From positions 1 through 64,000 of the forward strand of contig JAZQIO010000020.1 of the NCBI GenBank assembly GCA_045541135.1: 64,000 nucleotides of DNA, written 5' to 3'. The position numbers and the translations under genes are program-made. The DNA comes from CAZNKU01 sp045541135. Its GTDB lineage: Bacteria; Bacillota; Clostridia; Monoglobales; Firm-18. The notes below the pieces were generated by a model. That model was not told where the DNA came from. It saw nothing but the letters and a program-made list of their open reading frames with translations, and did not search any database. Positions 35,390 through 44,337 of this stretch are shown here, in pieces; position 1 is the first letter of the stretch; the number at the start of each line of letters is the position of its first letter.

Positions 35390-36434
35390 GAGTGTTATAA
35401 TCGGCATGAGCGGAGGTGTAGACAGCTCCGCAAGTGCCGCTTTGCTTAAAAGACAGGGATATCGAGTTGTTGGTGTAACTATGAAAATGTGGAATGGAGA
35501 GCAGGCCGATGGAGGTTGCTGCTCTTTTTCAGCCATTGATGACGCTAAAAAGGTTGCCGACAAGCTTGGTATCGAACATTATGTTTTAGATTACGAAAAA
35601 CAATTCGAAGATAATGTTGTAAACTATTTTATAAATGAATACAAGTCAGGCAGAACTCCAAATCCCTGCACGCTTTGCAATAAACACATTAAATTCAATG
35701 CTCTTTTGAAGCTTGCAGACGAAATTGGTGTAGACCTTATTGCAACAGGTCATTATGCGAAAATTGAAGAAAAGGACGGCAGATATCTGCTTGTTCGTCC
35801 TGAAGACAGAAAAAAAGACCAGACATATTTTCTTTACAATATGACCCAGGAACAGTTAAAAAGAACCGTGTTCCCTCTATATGGTGTAACAAAAGAGGAA
35901 ACAAGGCAAATTGCCGAGGAAATAGGTCTTTCAGTAGCGGAAAAGCCCGACAGTCAGGACATATGCTTTATACCTGACGGTGACTATATAAAATTTATTA
36001 CGTGGCGTGACGGCAAAATGCCCGACGGTAATTTTGTGGATACTGACGGCAACATACTTGGAAGACACAAAGGCATTATGAACTACACAATAGGTCAGCG
36101 CAAGGGTCTTGGCATAGCGCTGAACCGACCAATGTACGTTATAGGCATAGACCCCAAAAACAACAATGTTGTTTTAGGTCCTGACGGCACACAGCTAAAG
36201 GACAGTTTAAAGGCTCACTCAATAAATATGATTGCCTTTGACCGGATAACAGAGTCTTTTAAATGTACGGCAAAAATCAGGTACAATGCACCGGATATGC
36301 CTTGCACAGTGTACCCTGACGAAAATGGCTTTAAAGTAACTTTTGACCAACCGCAAAAGTCCGTTACACCCGGACAGATGGTTGTTTTATACGATAATAA
36401 TATAGTAATCGGCGGAGGAATAATCGGTGTTTGA
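35382..36434 (+). CDS. mnmA: tRNA-specific 2-thiouridylase MnmA
   Basis: Adds sulfur to U34 of Lys, Glu and Gln tRNAs using ATP and sulfur relayed from IscS. The 350-residue protein has the PP-loop GMSGGVDSS, the first catalytic cysteine in PNPCTLCNKHIKF and the second in SQDICFIPDGDY. The start ATG 35382 lies inside the end of iscU (eight-base overlap) with no good ribosome site of its own, implying translational coupling. Its last eight bases overlap pcrA. Confidence 0.95.
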   Translation: MSKSVIIGMSGGVDSSASAALLKRQGYRVVGVTMKMWNGEQADGGCCSFSAIDDAKKVADKLGIEHYVLDYEKQFEDNVVNYFINEYKSGRTPNPCTLCNKHIKFNALLKLADEIGVDLIATGHYAKIEEKDGRYLLVRPEDRKKDQTYFLYNMTQEQLKRTVFPLYGVTKEETRQIAEEIGLSVAEKPDSQDICFIPDGDYIKFITWRDGKMPDGNFVDTDGNILGRHKGIMNYTIGQRKGLGIALNRPMYVIGIDPKNNNVVLGPDGTQLKDSLKAHSINMIAFDRITESFKCTAKIRYNAPDMPCTVYPDENGFKVTFDQPQKSVTPGQMVVLYDNNIVIGGGIIGV

Positions 36435-38583
36435 TTTTAATTTTCCAAACCTTAATGACAAACAGCGTGAAGCTGTATATACAACAGACGGTCCTGTTTT
36501 AATTTTAGCAGGTGCCGGTAGCGGTAAGACAACCGTACTTATAAACAGAATTGCATACTTAATAGGGGCAAAAAATGTTTTTCCAAGTCAGATACTTGCA
36601 ATTACATTTACAAACAAGGCGGCGGCAGAACTTAAAAGCCGTCTTGAAACAATGCTTGGAAGTGAAGGTGAAATGGTATGGGCAAGTACATTCCATTCAC
36701 TTTGTGTCCGTATTTTAAGAAGGGATATTGAAAAAATAGGCTATCCCTCCTCCTTTAACATCTTTGACAGAGCCGACCAGCTTACTGTTGTTAAAGAATG
36801 TTTAAAGGAAATGAACCTTGACGACAAAACCTATCCCCCTAAATCCGTACTTTCTCACATCGGCAGAGCAAAGGACGAGCTTCTTACTCCCGAGGGATTT
36901 GCAAAAGCAATGGGCGGAGATTTCCGTATGGAAAAGGTGGCACAGATTTATGACCTTTATCAGAAGAAATTGCAAAAATACGGCTCTTTGGATTTTGATG
37001 ATATCATTATGCTTACAGTTAAGCTTTTTGAAGAGCATGAAGATGTGTTAAGCTACTATCAGCGCAGATTTCAGTACATAATGGTTGACGAATATCAGGA
37101 TACAAACCACGCACAGTACAGACTTGTGTCCCTGCTTGCAGATGCTCACAAAAATTTGTGTGTTGTTGGTGATGACGACCAGAGTATCTATAAATTCCGC
37201 GGTGCAAATATTGAAAATATTTTATCCTTTGAAAAGCAATACACAAACGCAAAGGTAATAAAGCTTGAGGAAAACTACCGTTCTACACAAAATATTCTTG
37301 ATGCCGCAAACAATGTTATTAAAAACAATGTGGGCAGAAAGGGTAAAAGCCTTTGGACAAGCAAAGGAGAGGGCGAAAAAATAAGACTTTTAAAGGCACA
37401 GAACGAACACGACGAAGGTCAGAAAATTGCGGAAAGAATAGACGACCTTACAAGACACGGTTATGCGTATAATGACTTTGCAATTTTGTACAGAACCAAT
37501 GCACAGTCACGTGTAATAGAAAATATGCTTCTTCGAAACGCTATTCCATACCGAGTACTTGGTGGACTACGATTCTTTGACCGTAAGGAAATAAAAGATG
37601 TTCTTGCATATATGAAGCTTATAAACAACCCAAACGATAACGTAAGCTTAAAGAGAATTATAAATGAACCAAAACGGGGAATTGGCAAAAAATCCGTAGA
37701 AGATGCAGAGCTTATATCTGCACAGGATAACATCAGTATGTTTGAAGTGTGTGAACACTCATCAGGTAAATTAAAGGCTTTTGCCGATATGATAAACGAA
37801 ATTAAACAGCATGACTACACCATTTCAAAAATGGTTGAGGTAATACTTGATAAAACCGGCTATCTTGAAGCTTTGATGAACGAAAACACAGTAGAAGCAA
37901 CTACAAGAATTGAAAATATCAAGGAACTTGTAACAGATGCAATGGAATATGAAAAAACAACCGAAGAGGAAAATCCTACACTTGCAGGATATCTTGAAAA
38001 AATTTCTTTGATTGCTGACGTTGACAACTATGACGAAACGCAGGATGTTGTGGTTATGATGACACTGCACAGTGCAAAGGGGCTGGAATTTCCGGTTGTG
38101 TTCATAGCAGGTATGGAAGACGGAATTTTCCCCGGATATCAGTCAATGATGTCAAATGATGAGCTTGAGGAGGAGCGCAGACTTTGCTATGTGGGTATAA
38201 CCCGTGCAAAGCAGATACTTCACATATCTCACGCTTTTTCAAGAAGTCTTTACGGTTCAACCTCATATAATCAGCCATCAAGATTTTTGGCAGAAATTCC
38301 AGCAGAGCTTATTGACGGACAAATAGCAGTAAGCACACCCGTAAAAAATAATATATTCAGCAAGGCTCCTGCACAGCACAGCTCTGTTAACCTGAGCAAT
38401 CAGCCAAAGACAGCTCCAAAATGCGACTTTGCAACCGGTGACAGAGTAAGCCACTTTAAGTTCGGACAAGGTACAATATTAAAGGCAACACCGGTGGGAA
38501 ACGATATTCACCTTGAAGTTATGTTCGACACAGCAGGCACAAAAAACCTTATGGCGGCTTATGCCAGACTAAAGAAAATTTAG
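36427..38583 (+). CDS. pcrA: ATP-dependent DNA helicase PcrA/UvrD
   Basis: A 718-residue superfamily 1A 3'-5' helicase used in repair and rolling-circle replication. Motifs are Walker A GAGSGKT (29-35), motif II VDEYQDTNHAQ, motif III GDDDQSIYKFRGA, motif V TLHSAKGLEFPVVFIAG and motif VI RRLCYVGITRAK. The C-terminal GDRVSHFKFGQGTILKA segment is the RNA-polymerase-binding Tudor-like domain of PcrA. The start is GTG 36427 with GGAGG eight bases upstream, overlapping the mnmA stop. Confidence 0.95.
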   Translation: MFDFNFPNLNDKQREAVYTTDGPVLILAGAGSGKTTVLINRIAYLIGAKNVFPSQILAITFTNKAAAELKSRLETMLGSEGEMVWASTFHSLCVRILRRDIEKIGYPSSFNIFDRADQLTVVKECLKEMNLDDKTYPPKSVLSHIGRAKDELLTPEGFAKAMGGDFRMEKVAQIYDLYQKKLQKYGSLDFDDIIMLTVKLFEEHEDVLSYYQRRFQYIMVDEYQDTNHAQYRLVSLLADAHKNLCVVGDDDQSIYKFRGANIENILSFEKQYTNAKVIKLEENYRSTQNILDAANNVIKNNVGRKGKSLWTSKGEGEKIRLLKAQNEHDEGQKIAERIDDLTRHGYAYNDFAILYRTNAQSRVIENMLLRNAIPYRVLGGLRFFDRKEIKDVLAYMKLINNPNDNVSLKRIINEPKRGIGKKSVEDAELISAQDNISMFEVCEHSSGKLKAFADMINEIKQHDYTISKMVEVILDKTGYLEALMNENTVEATTRIENIKELVTDAMEYEKTTEEENPTLAGYLEKISLIADVDNYDETQDVVVMMTLHSAKGLEFPVVFIAGMEDGIFPGYQSMMSNDELEEERRLCYVGITRAKQILHISHAFSRSLYGSTSYNQPSRFLAEIPAELIDGQIAVSTPVKNNIFSKAPAQHSSVNLSNQPKTAPKCDFATGDRVSHFKFGQGTILKATPVGNDIHLEVMFDTAGTKNLMAAYARLKKI

Positions 38584-38592
38584 GAGAACCTT

Positions 38593-39333
38593 ATGGAAAG
38601 CTACACAGACTTTGCATATATTTACGACAAGTTAATAGATCAGGATTATGAAAAATGGGCAGACTATATAGAAGAAATTTTTAAAAAACACGGTGTAAAA
38701 CCAAACCTTGTACTTGACCTTGGTTGCGGAACGGGAAGCATAACAAATATACTTGCCAAACGCGGTTATGATATGATAGGTGTGGATTTATCTCCTGATA
38801 TGTTAAACGTAGCACGCGACAAGGCTATGGAAGAAAATCTTGATGTACTGTACCTCTGTCAGGACATAAGGGAATTTGAACTTTACGGTACCGTAGATGC
38901 AATAATTTGTACTCTTGATGTTTTAAACTATATAACAAAACCCGAAGATCTAAGGCTTGTTTTTGCATTGGTTAAAAATTATTTAAATCCCGACGGTATT
39001 TTTATATTTGATATAAATACCGAGTATAAGCTTAAAAATGTTTTGGGCAACAATACTTTTGTAAATGATGAAAACGGCATTTTTTATACCTGGGAAAATG
39101 AATATAACGAAAAAATAAGTAATCAGTACCTTACATTTTTTGCAGAAATTGAAGATGGCTTATATGAAAGATTTGACGAAACCCATATACAAAGAGCATA
39201 TGCTATTGAGGAAATAAAGGAATTTTTAAATGTGAATAAATTAAGCTTTGAAGGGGAATACAAGCTGTTTACTTTTGACAAAGCCGATGCAGAATGCGAA
39301 AAAACGGTTATGGTGTCGAAATGTTTAGGTTGA
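38593..39333 (+). CDS. SAM-dependent methyltransferase (class I)
   Basis: A 246-residue Rossmann-fold methyltransferase with the cofactor motif LVLDLGCGTGSITNIL, acidic motif II region DMIGVDLSPDMLNVAR and DAIICTLDVLNYIT. Similar clostridial proteins follow DNA-repair or ribosome genes, but the substrate is unknown. AGGAG lies upstream. Its stop codon overlaps the -35 box of the next promoter. Confidence 0.85.
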   Translation: MESYTDFAYIYDKLIDQDYEKWADYIEEIFKKHGVKPNLVLDLGCGTGSITNILAKRGYDMIGVDLSPDMLNVARDKAMEENLDVLYLCQDIREFELYGTVDAIICTLDVLNYITKPEDLRLVFALVKNYLNPDGIFIFDINTEYKLKNVLGNNTFVNDENGIFYTWENEYNEKISNQYLTFFAEIEDGLYERFDETHIQRAYAIEEIKEFLNVNKLSFEGEYKLFTFDKADAECEKTVMVSKCLG

Positions 39334-39358
39334 CAAAATTACCAAATAATGGTATACT
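39330..39358 (+). promoter_or_regulatory. Cold-shock gene promoter
   Basis: TTGACA (39330-39335) and TATACT (39353-39358) are separated by 17 bases. The -35 box contains the TGA stop of the methyltransferase gene. It leaves a 5' untranslated region of about 45 bases before the cold-shock gene. Confidence 0.82.
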
Positions 39359-39408
39359 TAACCCATAATCACAAATGATTATGCAACAACTTTTAGGAGG
39401 CAAACGTA

Positions 39409-39609
39409 ATGCAAAAAGGTAAGGTAAAATGGTTTAACGCTGAAAAGGGTTATGGCTTCATTGAAAGTGAAGACGGTACAGATGTATTCGTACACTTTAC
39501 AGCAATCAACATGGATGGCTACAAATCACTTGAAGAAGGTGCTGAGGTATCATTCGAAGTTGTTGAAGGCGCAAAGGGTCCACAGGCCAGCAACGTTACA
39601 AAAAACTAA
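39409..39609 (+). CDS. cspA: Cold-shock protein (CspA family)
   Basis: A 66-residue single-stranded nucleic acid chaperone. It has RNP1 (KGYGFIE) and RNP2 (DVFVHFTAI), the full cold-shock domain. AGGAGG precedes the ATG. It is a stand-alone gene with its own promoter and a terminator. Confidence 0.96.
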   Translation: MQKGKVKWFNAEKGYGFIESEDGTDVFVHFTAINMDGYKSLEEGAEVSFEVVEGAKGPQASNVTKN

Positions 39610-39656
39610 TTCAATTAAATATATTCTATTATAAGGATCAATTTATGCGAAAAATT

Positions 39657-39687
39657 ACACTCCGTATTTTTACGGAGTGTTTTTTTG
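39657..39687. terminator. Terminator between cspA and the EamA gene
   Basis: A perfect 10-bp stem (acactccgta 39657-39666, tacggagtgt 39671-39680) with a T7 tail on the plus strand. The EamA stop codon and last codons lie within the right arm, so the hairpin probably serves both genes. Confidence 0.9.
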
Positions 39688-40560
39688 CGTTATCCCAAAA
39701 TTATTTACAAGTAAAATTGCGAAAAATATAAGAGCCATACCCGCCAATGACGGTTTTTGAGCGTATATAAAAAATCCCAATAATGTAGATGTCAACGGGT
39801 CTGCACAGGCCATAACCGCTGCCTTGCCGGGAGAAGTATTCTCAAGTCCTATTGTATAAAGCATAAATGGTATATACGATGTTACAAGTCCAACAAGCAC
39901 CATCCATATTATTACTGTAGGCTTATGAGGATAGGAAATTGCAACCGAAAGTGTATCCATAGGATTAGAAACAAACCACGATGATATTGCCGCAAAAATA
40001 AATGTATATGTAGTTACAGTATAGGGATGATATTTTCTAAGTGCAAATACACCTAAAATACTGTACATACCATAAGCAAAACCGGAAAGAAGACCTGTAA
40101 CAAAGAACCATATGCCTATTTCACCTGTTTGTCCGCCGTTTAACGAGACCAATACACAACCCACAAAAGCACATATCAAAGCGACAAATTTCTGCCAGGT
40201 TATTTTTTCTCTGAATACAACTGCAGATATAAGTATAACCCATATGGGTGAAGTGTAAAGAAGTATCGACGCAACAGGCATTGACGTATTAACTAACGTG
40301 TAGAAATACAACACACTCATTGACAGTACACAGCCAAAACCCATTGCAAAAAACAACCATAAATCCTTTATTTTTATTTTAAATCTGCTCTTATCTGTAA
40401 AACACAAAGTCAGTATAAAAAATATTGCCGCACCTGTAACTCTGAGAGAAGTTATCTGCATAGATGAAAATCCCATTTTTGACATTTCGGTTCCGAAAAT
40501 TCCCAATACCGCCCAGATTACTGCTGCCAATATTATAAATAACGATGAACTTTTTTTCAT
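39670..40560 (-). CDS. EamA/DMT family transporter
   Basis: A 296-residue drug/metabolite transporter with ten predicted membrane helices in two EamA repeats. It is predicted to export amino acids or other small metabolites; the substrate cannot be read. The ATG at 40560 has AAGGAG upstream (spacing about 11). It lies seven bases after prmC in the same direction. Confidence 0.87.
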   Translation of the reverse strand: MKKSSSLFIILAAVIWAVLGIFGTEMSKMGFSSMQITSLRVTGAAIFFILTLCFTDKSRFKIKIKDLWLFFAMGFGCVLSMSVLYFYTLVNTSMPVASILLYTSPIWVILISAVVFREKITWQKFVALICAFVGCVLVSLNGGQTGEIGIWFFVTGLLSGFAYGMYSILGVFALRKYHPYTVTTYTFIFAAISSWFVSNPMDTLSVAISYPHKPTVIIWMVLVGLVTSYIPFMLYTIGLENTSPGKAAVMACADPLTSTLLGFFIYAQKPSLAGMALIFFAILLVNNFGITQKNTP

Positions 40561-40567
40561 CTTGTAT

Positions 40568-41404
40568 TTACTCCTTTCTTGCCGTAACAACTCTGCCTAT
40601 ACCTGCAAGATCATTTTTGATTTTTACATTTGAATATCCGTCAGCTTCAAGAATTTCACTTACAGCCATACTTTGGTTATGCCCTACCTCAAAGGCTATC
40701 ATACCCCCGCTTTTTAAAACCTTGTGTCCCCATTTTGAAATTCTGCGGTAAAAGACAAGACCGTCTTTTCCTCCACGCAAAGCAATAAGTGGTTCATAGT
40801 CCTTAACATCACTCATAAGTGTTGGTATAACATCGTCCTCTATATAAGGCGGATTTGAAACTATACAGTCCACTGTAACATCAGGAAAATCTGCAAGAAT
40901 ATCCATATTCAGAAATGTTATTCTGTCATCTACTCCATTAAGTTTTGCGTTTTCCACAGCAACCTTTGTTGCATCAGGTGATATATCTACAGTATATGCT
41001 TTTACATTTTTACATTCGGATGTAACGGTTATGGGTATACATCCGCTTCCTGTACCTATATCAAGTAAAGTGTATGAGTTATCACCAATAAAATTTATAA
41101 CCTCTTCCACCAAAACCTCTGTATCAGGTCGTGGAATAAGTACATTTTTATTAACCTTAAAATTTAATCCGTAAAATTCCACACTGCCGAGAATGTAATG
41201 CATAGGCTCGTGCATTTCACGGCGTGCAACAAGGCCTTCAAACTCCTTATCAGTAATTATATCTTTGTCGGAATTTACTATAAGGTATAATTTATCAACC
41301 TGCAAATATTTACATAGCAAAAGACCGGCATCCAGCTTTGCTGTGTCGATGCCCGCCTTTTTAAGCCTGTCAGCAGTGTTTTTTAAAACATCACTAATCT
41401 TCAT
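40568..41404 (-). CDS. prmC: Peptide chain release factor glutamine methyltransferase PrmC
   Basis: Methylates the GGQ glutamine of release factors RF1 and RF2, allowing efficient termination. The 278-residue protein has an N-terminal helical bundle, the SAM motif LLDIGTGSGCIPIT and the substrate-glutamine motif VSNPPYIEDD. The start at 41404 gives the usual MKISDVL opening; an earlier ATG at 41419 overlaps the preceding gene end. In many Firmicutes prmC follows prfA, absent here, and a DUF1385 gene, present here. Confidence 0.93.
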   Translation of the reverse strand: MKISDVLKNTADRLKKAGIDTAKLDAGLLLCKYLQVDKLYLIVNSDKDIITDKEFEGLVARREMHEPMHYILGSVEFYGLNFKVNKNVLIPRPDTEVLVEEVINFIGDNSYTLLDIGTGSGCIPITVTSECKNVKAYTVDISPDATKVAVENAKLNGVDDRITFLNMDILADFPDVTVDCIVSNPPYIEDDVIPTLMSDVKDYEPLIALRGGKDGLVFYRRISKWGHKVLKSGGMIAFEVGHNQSMAVSEILEADGYSNVKIKNDLAGIGRVVTARKE

Positions 41405-41405
41405 A

Positions 41406-42368
41406 TTACCACTTATCATCCTCTTTATTATCGGTAAGAACTGCCTTAAGTGATTCTATAGCTACTTCAAGCTGAGAATCGTCAGGCTCTCTTGTTGTAA
41501 TGTACTGAAGCCACATACCGGGCATTGAAATAAGCTTTGTGAACCAGTTTTCGTGTCTGCCCGCAAATTTTATGACTTCGTAGGATAATCCTGCAACTAC
41601 AGGCAAAAGCAGAATTTTAAACAATGCTCTTTGCCACCACGCAAGCCCTGCAGGTATAATCATAAATACAATTACGCTTATTATCATTACAAAAATCAAA
41701 AAGCTTGTTCCGCAACGGGGGTGCAGTCTGCAACCCTTACGTGCATTTTCAACGGTAAGCTCTAAGCCGTGTTCATATGTTGCAATAGTCTTATGCTCTG
41801 CGCCGTGATACATAAACACTCTTTTTATATCCTTCATCTGAGAAACCAAAAGAATGTAACCTAAAAATATAAGCATACGTACCCCACCCTCAATAAGTGT
41901 GCGGGGTGTACCGTCTACAGAAATACCTGTAAGCTTTGCTATAAGCTCTGTAATAAAGTTTGGTAACATAAAAAACAAACCTATTGATAAAATAAGGGAA
42001 AGCACAACAGAAACATATATAACTATATCCTTGATTTTATCGCCAAATTTCTTTTCAAGCCATTGGTCAAACTTGCTTTCGGTTTCCTCTTCTCCTTCAA
42101 GGTCAAAAAACTGTGCTGAAAACATAAGAGCTTTTACACCCGTAACCATACTGTCAAAAAAGCCCACGCATCCGCGAATAATGGGTAATTTTAAAATTTT
42201 GCTCTTTTGCATTTTCTCCGATACGGGTTTTTTCTCTATTATAATTTCGTTATCGGGCTTACGAACAGCAATAGCCATTTCCTTAGGCCCCTTCATCATA
42301 ACGCCTTCAATAACTGCCTGACCGCCTATGCTGGTCTTGTGTATTTTTTTATCTTTCTTTTCTTTCAT
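41406..42368 (-). CDS. DUF1385 family membrane protein
   Basis: A 320-residue protein of the DUF1385 (YqhQ-like) family, of unknown function. The conserved opening SIGGQAVIEGVMMKGP, the AEHKTIATYEHG block and RKGCRLHPRCGTSFL are diagnostic. At least four membrane helices are predicted. In Clostridia this gene is commonly adjacent to prmC and prfA. The ATG at 42368 is chosen because the conserved domain begins soon after; its ribosome site is weak. Confidence 0.85.
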   Translation of the reverse strand: MKEKKDKKIHKTSIGGQAVIEGVMMKGPKEMAIAVRKPDNEIIIEKKPVSEKMQKSKILKLPIIRGCVGFFDSMVTGVKALMFSAQFFDLEGEEETESKFDQWLEKKFGDKIKDIVIYVSVVLSLILSIGLFFMLPNFITELIAKLTGISVDGTPRTLIEGGVRMLIFLGYILLVSQMKDIKRVFMYHGAEHKTIATYEHGLELTVENARKGCRLHPRCGTSFLIFVMIISVIVFMIIPAGLAWWQRALFKILLLPVVAGLSYEVIKFAGRHENWFTKLISMPGMWLQYITTREPDDSQLEVAIESLKAVLTDNKEDDKW

Positions 42369-42408
42369 ATAAAACCGTAGCCTTTCTGCCGACAAGCGGC
42401 CACTTAAT

Positions 42409-43068
42409 TTAATAAACGACACAGGATATATAATCCCCGTCAGTAACTGCAATGTGGTCTATAAGACGAATTCCCAACGGATCTAAAAGATTTTTAATGG
42501 TCTTTGTAACCAAAAAATCCTGCTGAGACGGAGAGCTGACACCTGACGGATGATTGTGACAAATCATTATAGATGATGTTGAAGTATTTGCAACTGCATC
42601 AACTATCTTTCGTGGATCCATATGAACAGAGCCCGCCGTACCTTCACCTATTTTTACCTCTTTTATAAGATGACGCATATTGTCAAAGCAAAGCACATAT
42701 GCAACTTCTTTTTTCTCACCTTTAACAAGGGCAAGACATCTTTTATATATACTTTCATTAGTCTTGTAAATTTTGCGTTTTCTCGAAGATGTGTGCAGCG
42801 AATATCCTCTTGCAATATGTGGAATAAGTTTTATAAACTCTGCCGCCGCAGGTCCGATACCTTCAACAGACATAAGCTCCTGCTCTGTAGCATTACACAC
42901 ATTGTCAAGACTTCCGAATTTATTAAGCAGGGAATGTGCCAGATGATTTGTATCACATCTTTTGTAAACATAAAAAAGGCAAAGCTCCAAAAATTCATGT
43001 TCATACAAGGCGTCAACGCCAAATTTAAACACCTTTTCCATTACGCGACGTCTGTGTCCGGTTGCCAT
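42409..43068 (-). CDS. radC: RadC family JAB1/MPN protein
   Basis: A 219-residue RadC-type protein: a helix-hairpin-helix region (LMSVEGIGPAAAEFIKL) and a JAMM metalloprotease-like domain with the metal motif CHNHPSGVSSPSQQD. The biochemical role of RadC in bacteria is unsettled despite its name. The gene closes the minus-strand block beside the tRNA-Gln promoter. Confidence 0.9.
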   Translation of the reverse strand: MATGHRRRVMEKVFKFGVDALYEHEFLELCLFYVYKRCDTNHLAHSLLNKFGSLDNVCNATEQELMSVEGIGPAAAEFIKLIPHIARGYSLHTSSRKRKIYKTNESIYKRCLALVKGEKKEVAYVLCFDNMRHLIKEVKIGEGTAGSVHMDPRKIVDAVANTSTSSIMICHNHPSGVSSPSQQDFLVTKTIKNLLDPLGIRLIDHIAVTDGDYISCVVY

Positions 43069-43199
43069 ATATCCGCAAAGCCCCTTTCGCCATAGATTCT
43101 CATTATATTGTATAAAATTATGCCCGTTTTGTCAAGAATAGTATAGGGGGTTTTAATAATAAGTTTACAAAGATTTTGCCTAAAAATTGTAATTTTCTA

Positions 43200-43228
43200 T
43201 TGACAAATCCCTTACACGGTGATATAAT
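43200..43228 (+). promoter_or_regulatory. tRNA-Gln promoter
   Basis: Consensus TTGACA (43200-43205) and TATAAT (43223-43228) are separated by 17 bases, 12 bases before the tRNA. Confidence 0.9.
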
Positions 43229-43240
43229 ATTTTTTGTTGA

Positions 43241-43314
43241 TGCCGGATTGTGTAAAGGTAGCACGACAGACTCTGACTCTGTTTGTCTGGGTTCGAATCC
43301 TAGTCCGGCAACCA
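43241..43314 (+). tRNA. tRNA-Gln (anticodon CTG)
   Basis: A 74-base cloverleaf. The acceptor TGCCGGA pairs with TCCGGCA; the anticodon stem ACAGA/TCTGT encloses CTCTGAC, giving anticodon CTG. The T arm contains GGTTCGAATCC. The U1-A72 pair is typical of tRNA-Gln, and CCA is encoded. Confidence 0.95.
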
Positions 43315-43317
43315 AAA

Positions 43318-43391
43318 AAACGACTATTCTGATAGAATGGTCGTTTTTTGTTTGTATCCACAAGTGCACAACATCATTTTAGCGCAGCTGA
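43318..43391 (+). terminator. tRNA-Gln terminator plus short hairpin module
   Basis: The cgactattct ... agaatggtcg hairpin with a T-run terminates the tRNA. Downstream lie ACAACATCAT (43369-43378) and the small hairpin ttagc-gca-gctga (43379-43391). The same arrangement, with nearly the same hairpin sequence, follows tRNA-Cys at 60450-60548. Confidence 0.75.
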
Positions 43392-43399
43392 TTTTATTG

Positions 43400-44209
43400 C
43401 TAATCCCGTCTTTTTTTATATTCGCCGGGTGGAATTCCTTTAAATCTTTTAAACAACTTTGAAAAATAATATATATCCTCTATTCCCACCATCTGTGCCA
43501 CCTTACTTACCGTAAAATCGTACTCTCTGAAAAATTCACAAGCTTTGTTTATCCGGTACTTTATAAGATATTGCGATACTGAAAAACCCGTTTGTTGCTT
43601 GAAAAGCTTAAAAAGATAACTTCTGTTAAGCTTCACAAAATCTGCAATATCTGCCGATGTAATATTCTTCATATAATTATCGTCTATGTAAGTGAGTATG
43701 GTATCTACGTAATTCACACGTTCCTTTACGATTGGTTTTACACTTTTTTCTATGCTGTAAAAGCACTTTAAAAGCTGACTGTTCAGCTGTATTTCCGAAG
43801 GATTATGGCTTTTTTCGAAAAGCTGTACAAGCTTTAAAACAGTATCCTCAAAATCTGTATTGGTTATTTGTACAACGGGATTTTCCCTTGTTATACCCAC
43901 ATATTCAAGATAATCTTCTACGTTTTTGCCCATAAAACCTATCCAACAAAATTCCACCTGCCTGTTAACGTCAGCACTGTAATAATTTGATAATGTGTCG
44001 GGATATATAATAAAAATGTCCCCTTCCTCAACTATGTGTTGTTTTTGATTTTCTTCAAAAACAACTTTTCCCTGCTGAATGTAATGAATAAGATAATATT
44101 CGCGAAGATGAGGAGGCATTTTAAAATCAGGTACACATTTTTCCCTGCCACACATAACCAGATGAAGATTAAAAAAATCCTTATTCTGATTGTAAAATTC
44201 ACTTTTCAT
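43400..44209 (-). CDS. AraC family transcriptional regulator
   Basis: A 269-residue regulator with an N-terminal cupin-like sensor domain (about 25-140) and a C-terminal pair of helix-turn-helix motifs: ITSADIADFVKLNRSYLFKLFK and VSKVAQMVGIEDIYYFSKLFK (each given in part). The end GIPPGEYKKRRD is typical. It is divergent from the glycosidase gene at 44338, so it probably activates that gene in response to a sugar. Ligand unknown. Confidence 0.9.
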   Translation of the reverse strand: MKSEFYNQNKDFFNLHLVMCGREKCVPDFKMPPHLREYYLIHYIQQGKVVFEENQKQHIVEEGDIFIIYPDTLSNYYSADVNRQVEFCWIGFMGKNVEDYLEYVGITRENPVVQITNTDFEDTVLKLVQLFEKSHNPSEIQLNSQLLKCFYSIEKSVKPIVKERVNYVDTILTYIDDNYMKNITSADIADFVKLNRSYLFKLFKQQTGFSVSQYLIKYRINKACEFFREYDFTVSKVAQMVGIEDIYYFSKLFKRFKGIPPGEYKKRRD

Positions 44210-44288
44210 AACATCACCTCCTATCTAACATTAACATACTTTTTTGAAAAAAGCAACAAAAATACAAATACAAACAACTAATTTCTAT

Positions 44289-44316
44289 TTGAAGGCAATT
44301 TAAATAAGAATATAAT
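44289..44316 (+). promoter_or_regulatory. Promoter of the GH127-like gene
   Basis: TTGAAG (44289-44294) and TATAAT (44311-44316) are separated by 16 bases, 21 bases before the start codon. The suboptimal -35 box fits activator control. Confidence 0.6.
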
Positions 44317-44337
44317 ATTATTCAGGAGGGTTGCACT

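Noticed and set aside
43118..43369. Frame containing a GLGFEPRQTESESVV-like peptide on the minus strand
   Set aside because: This is the antisense translation of tRNA-Gln, a well-known spurious pattern.
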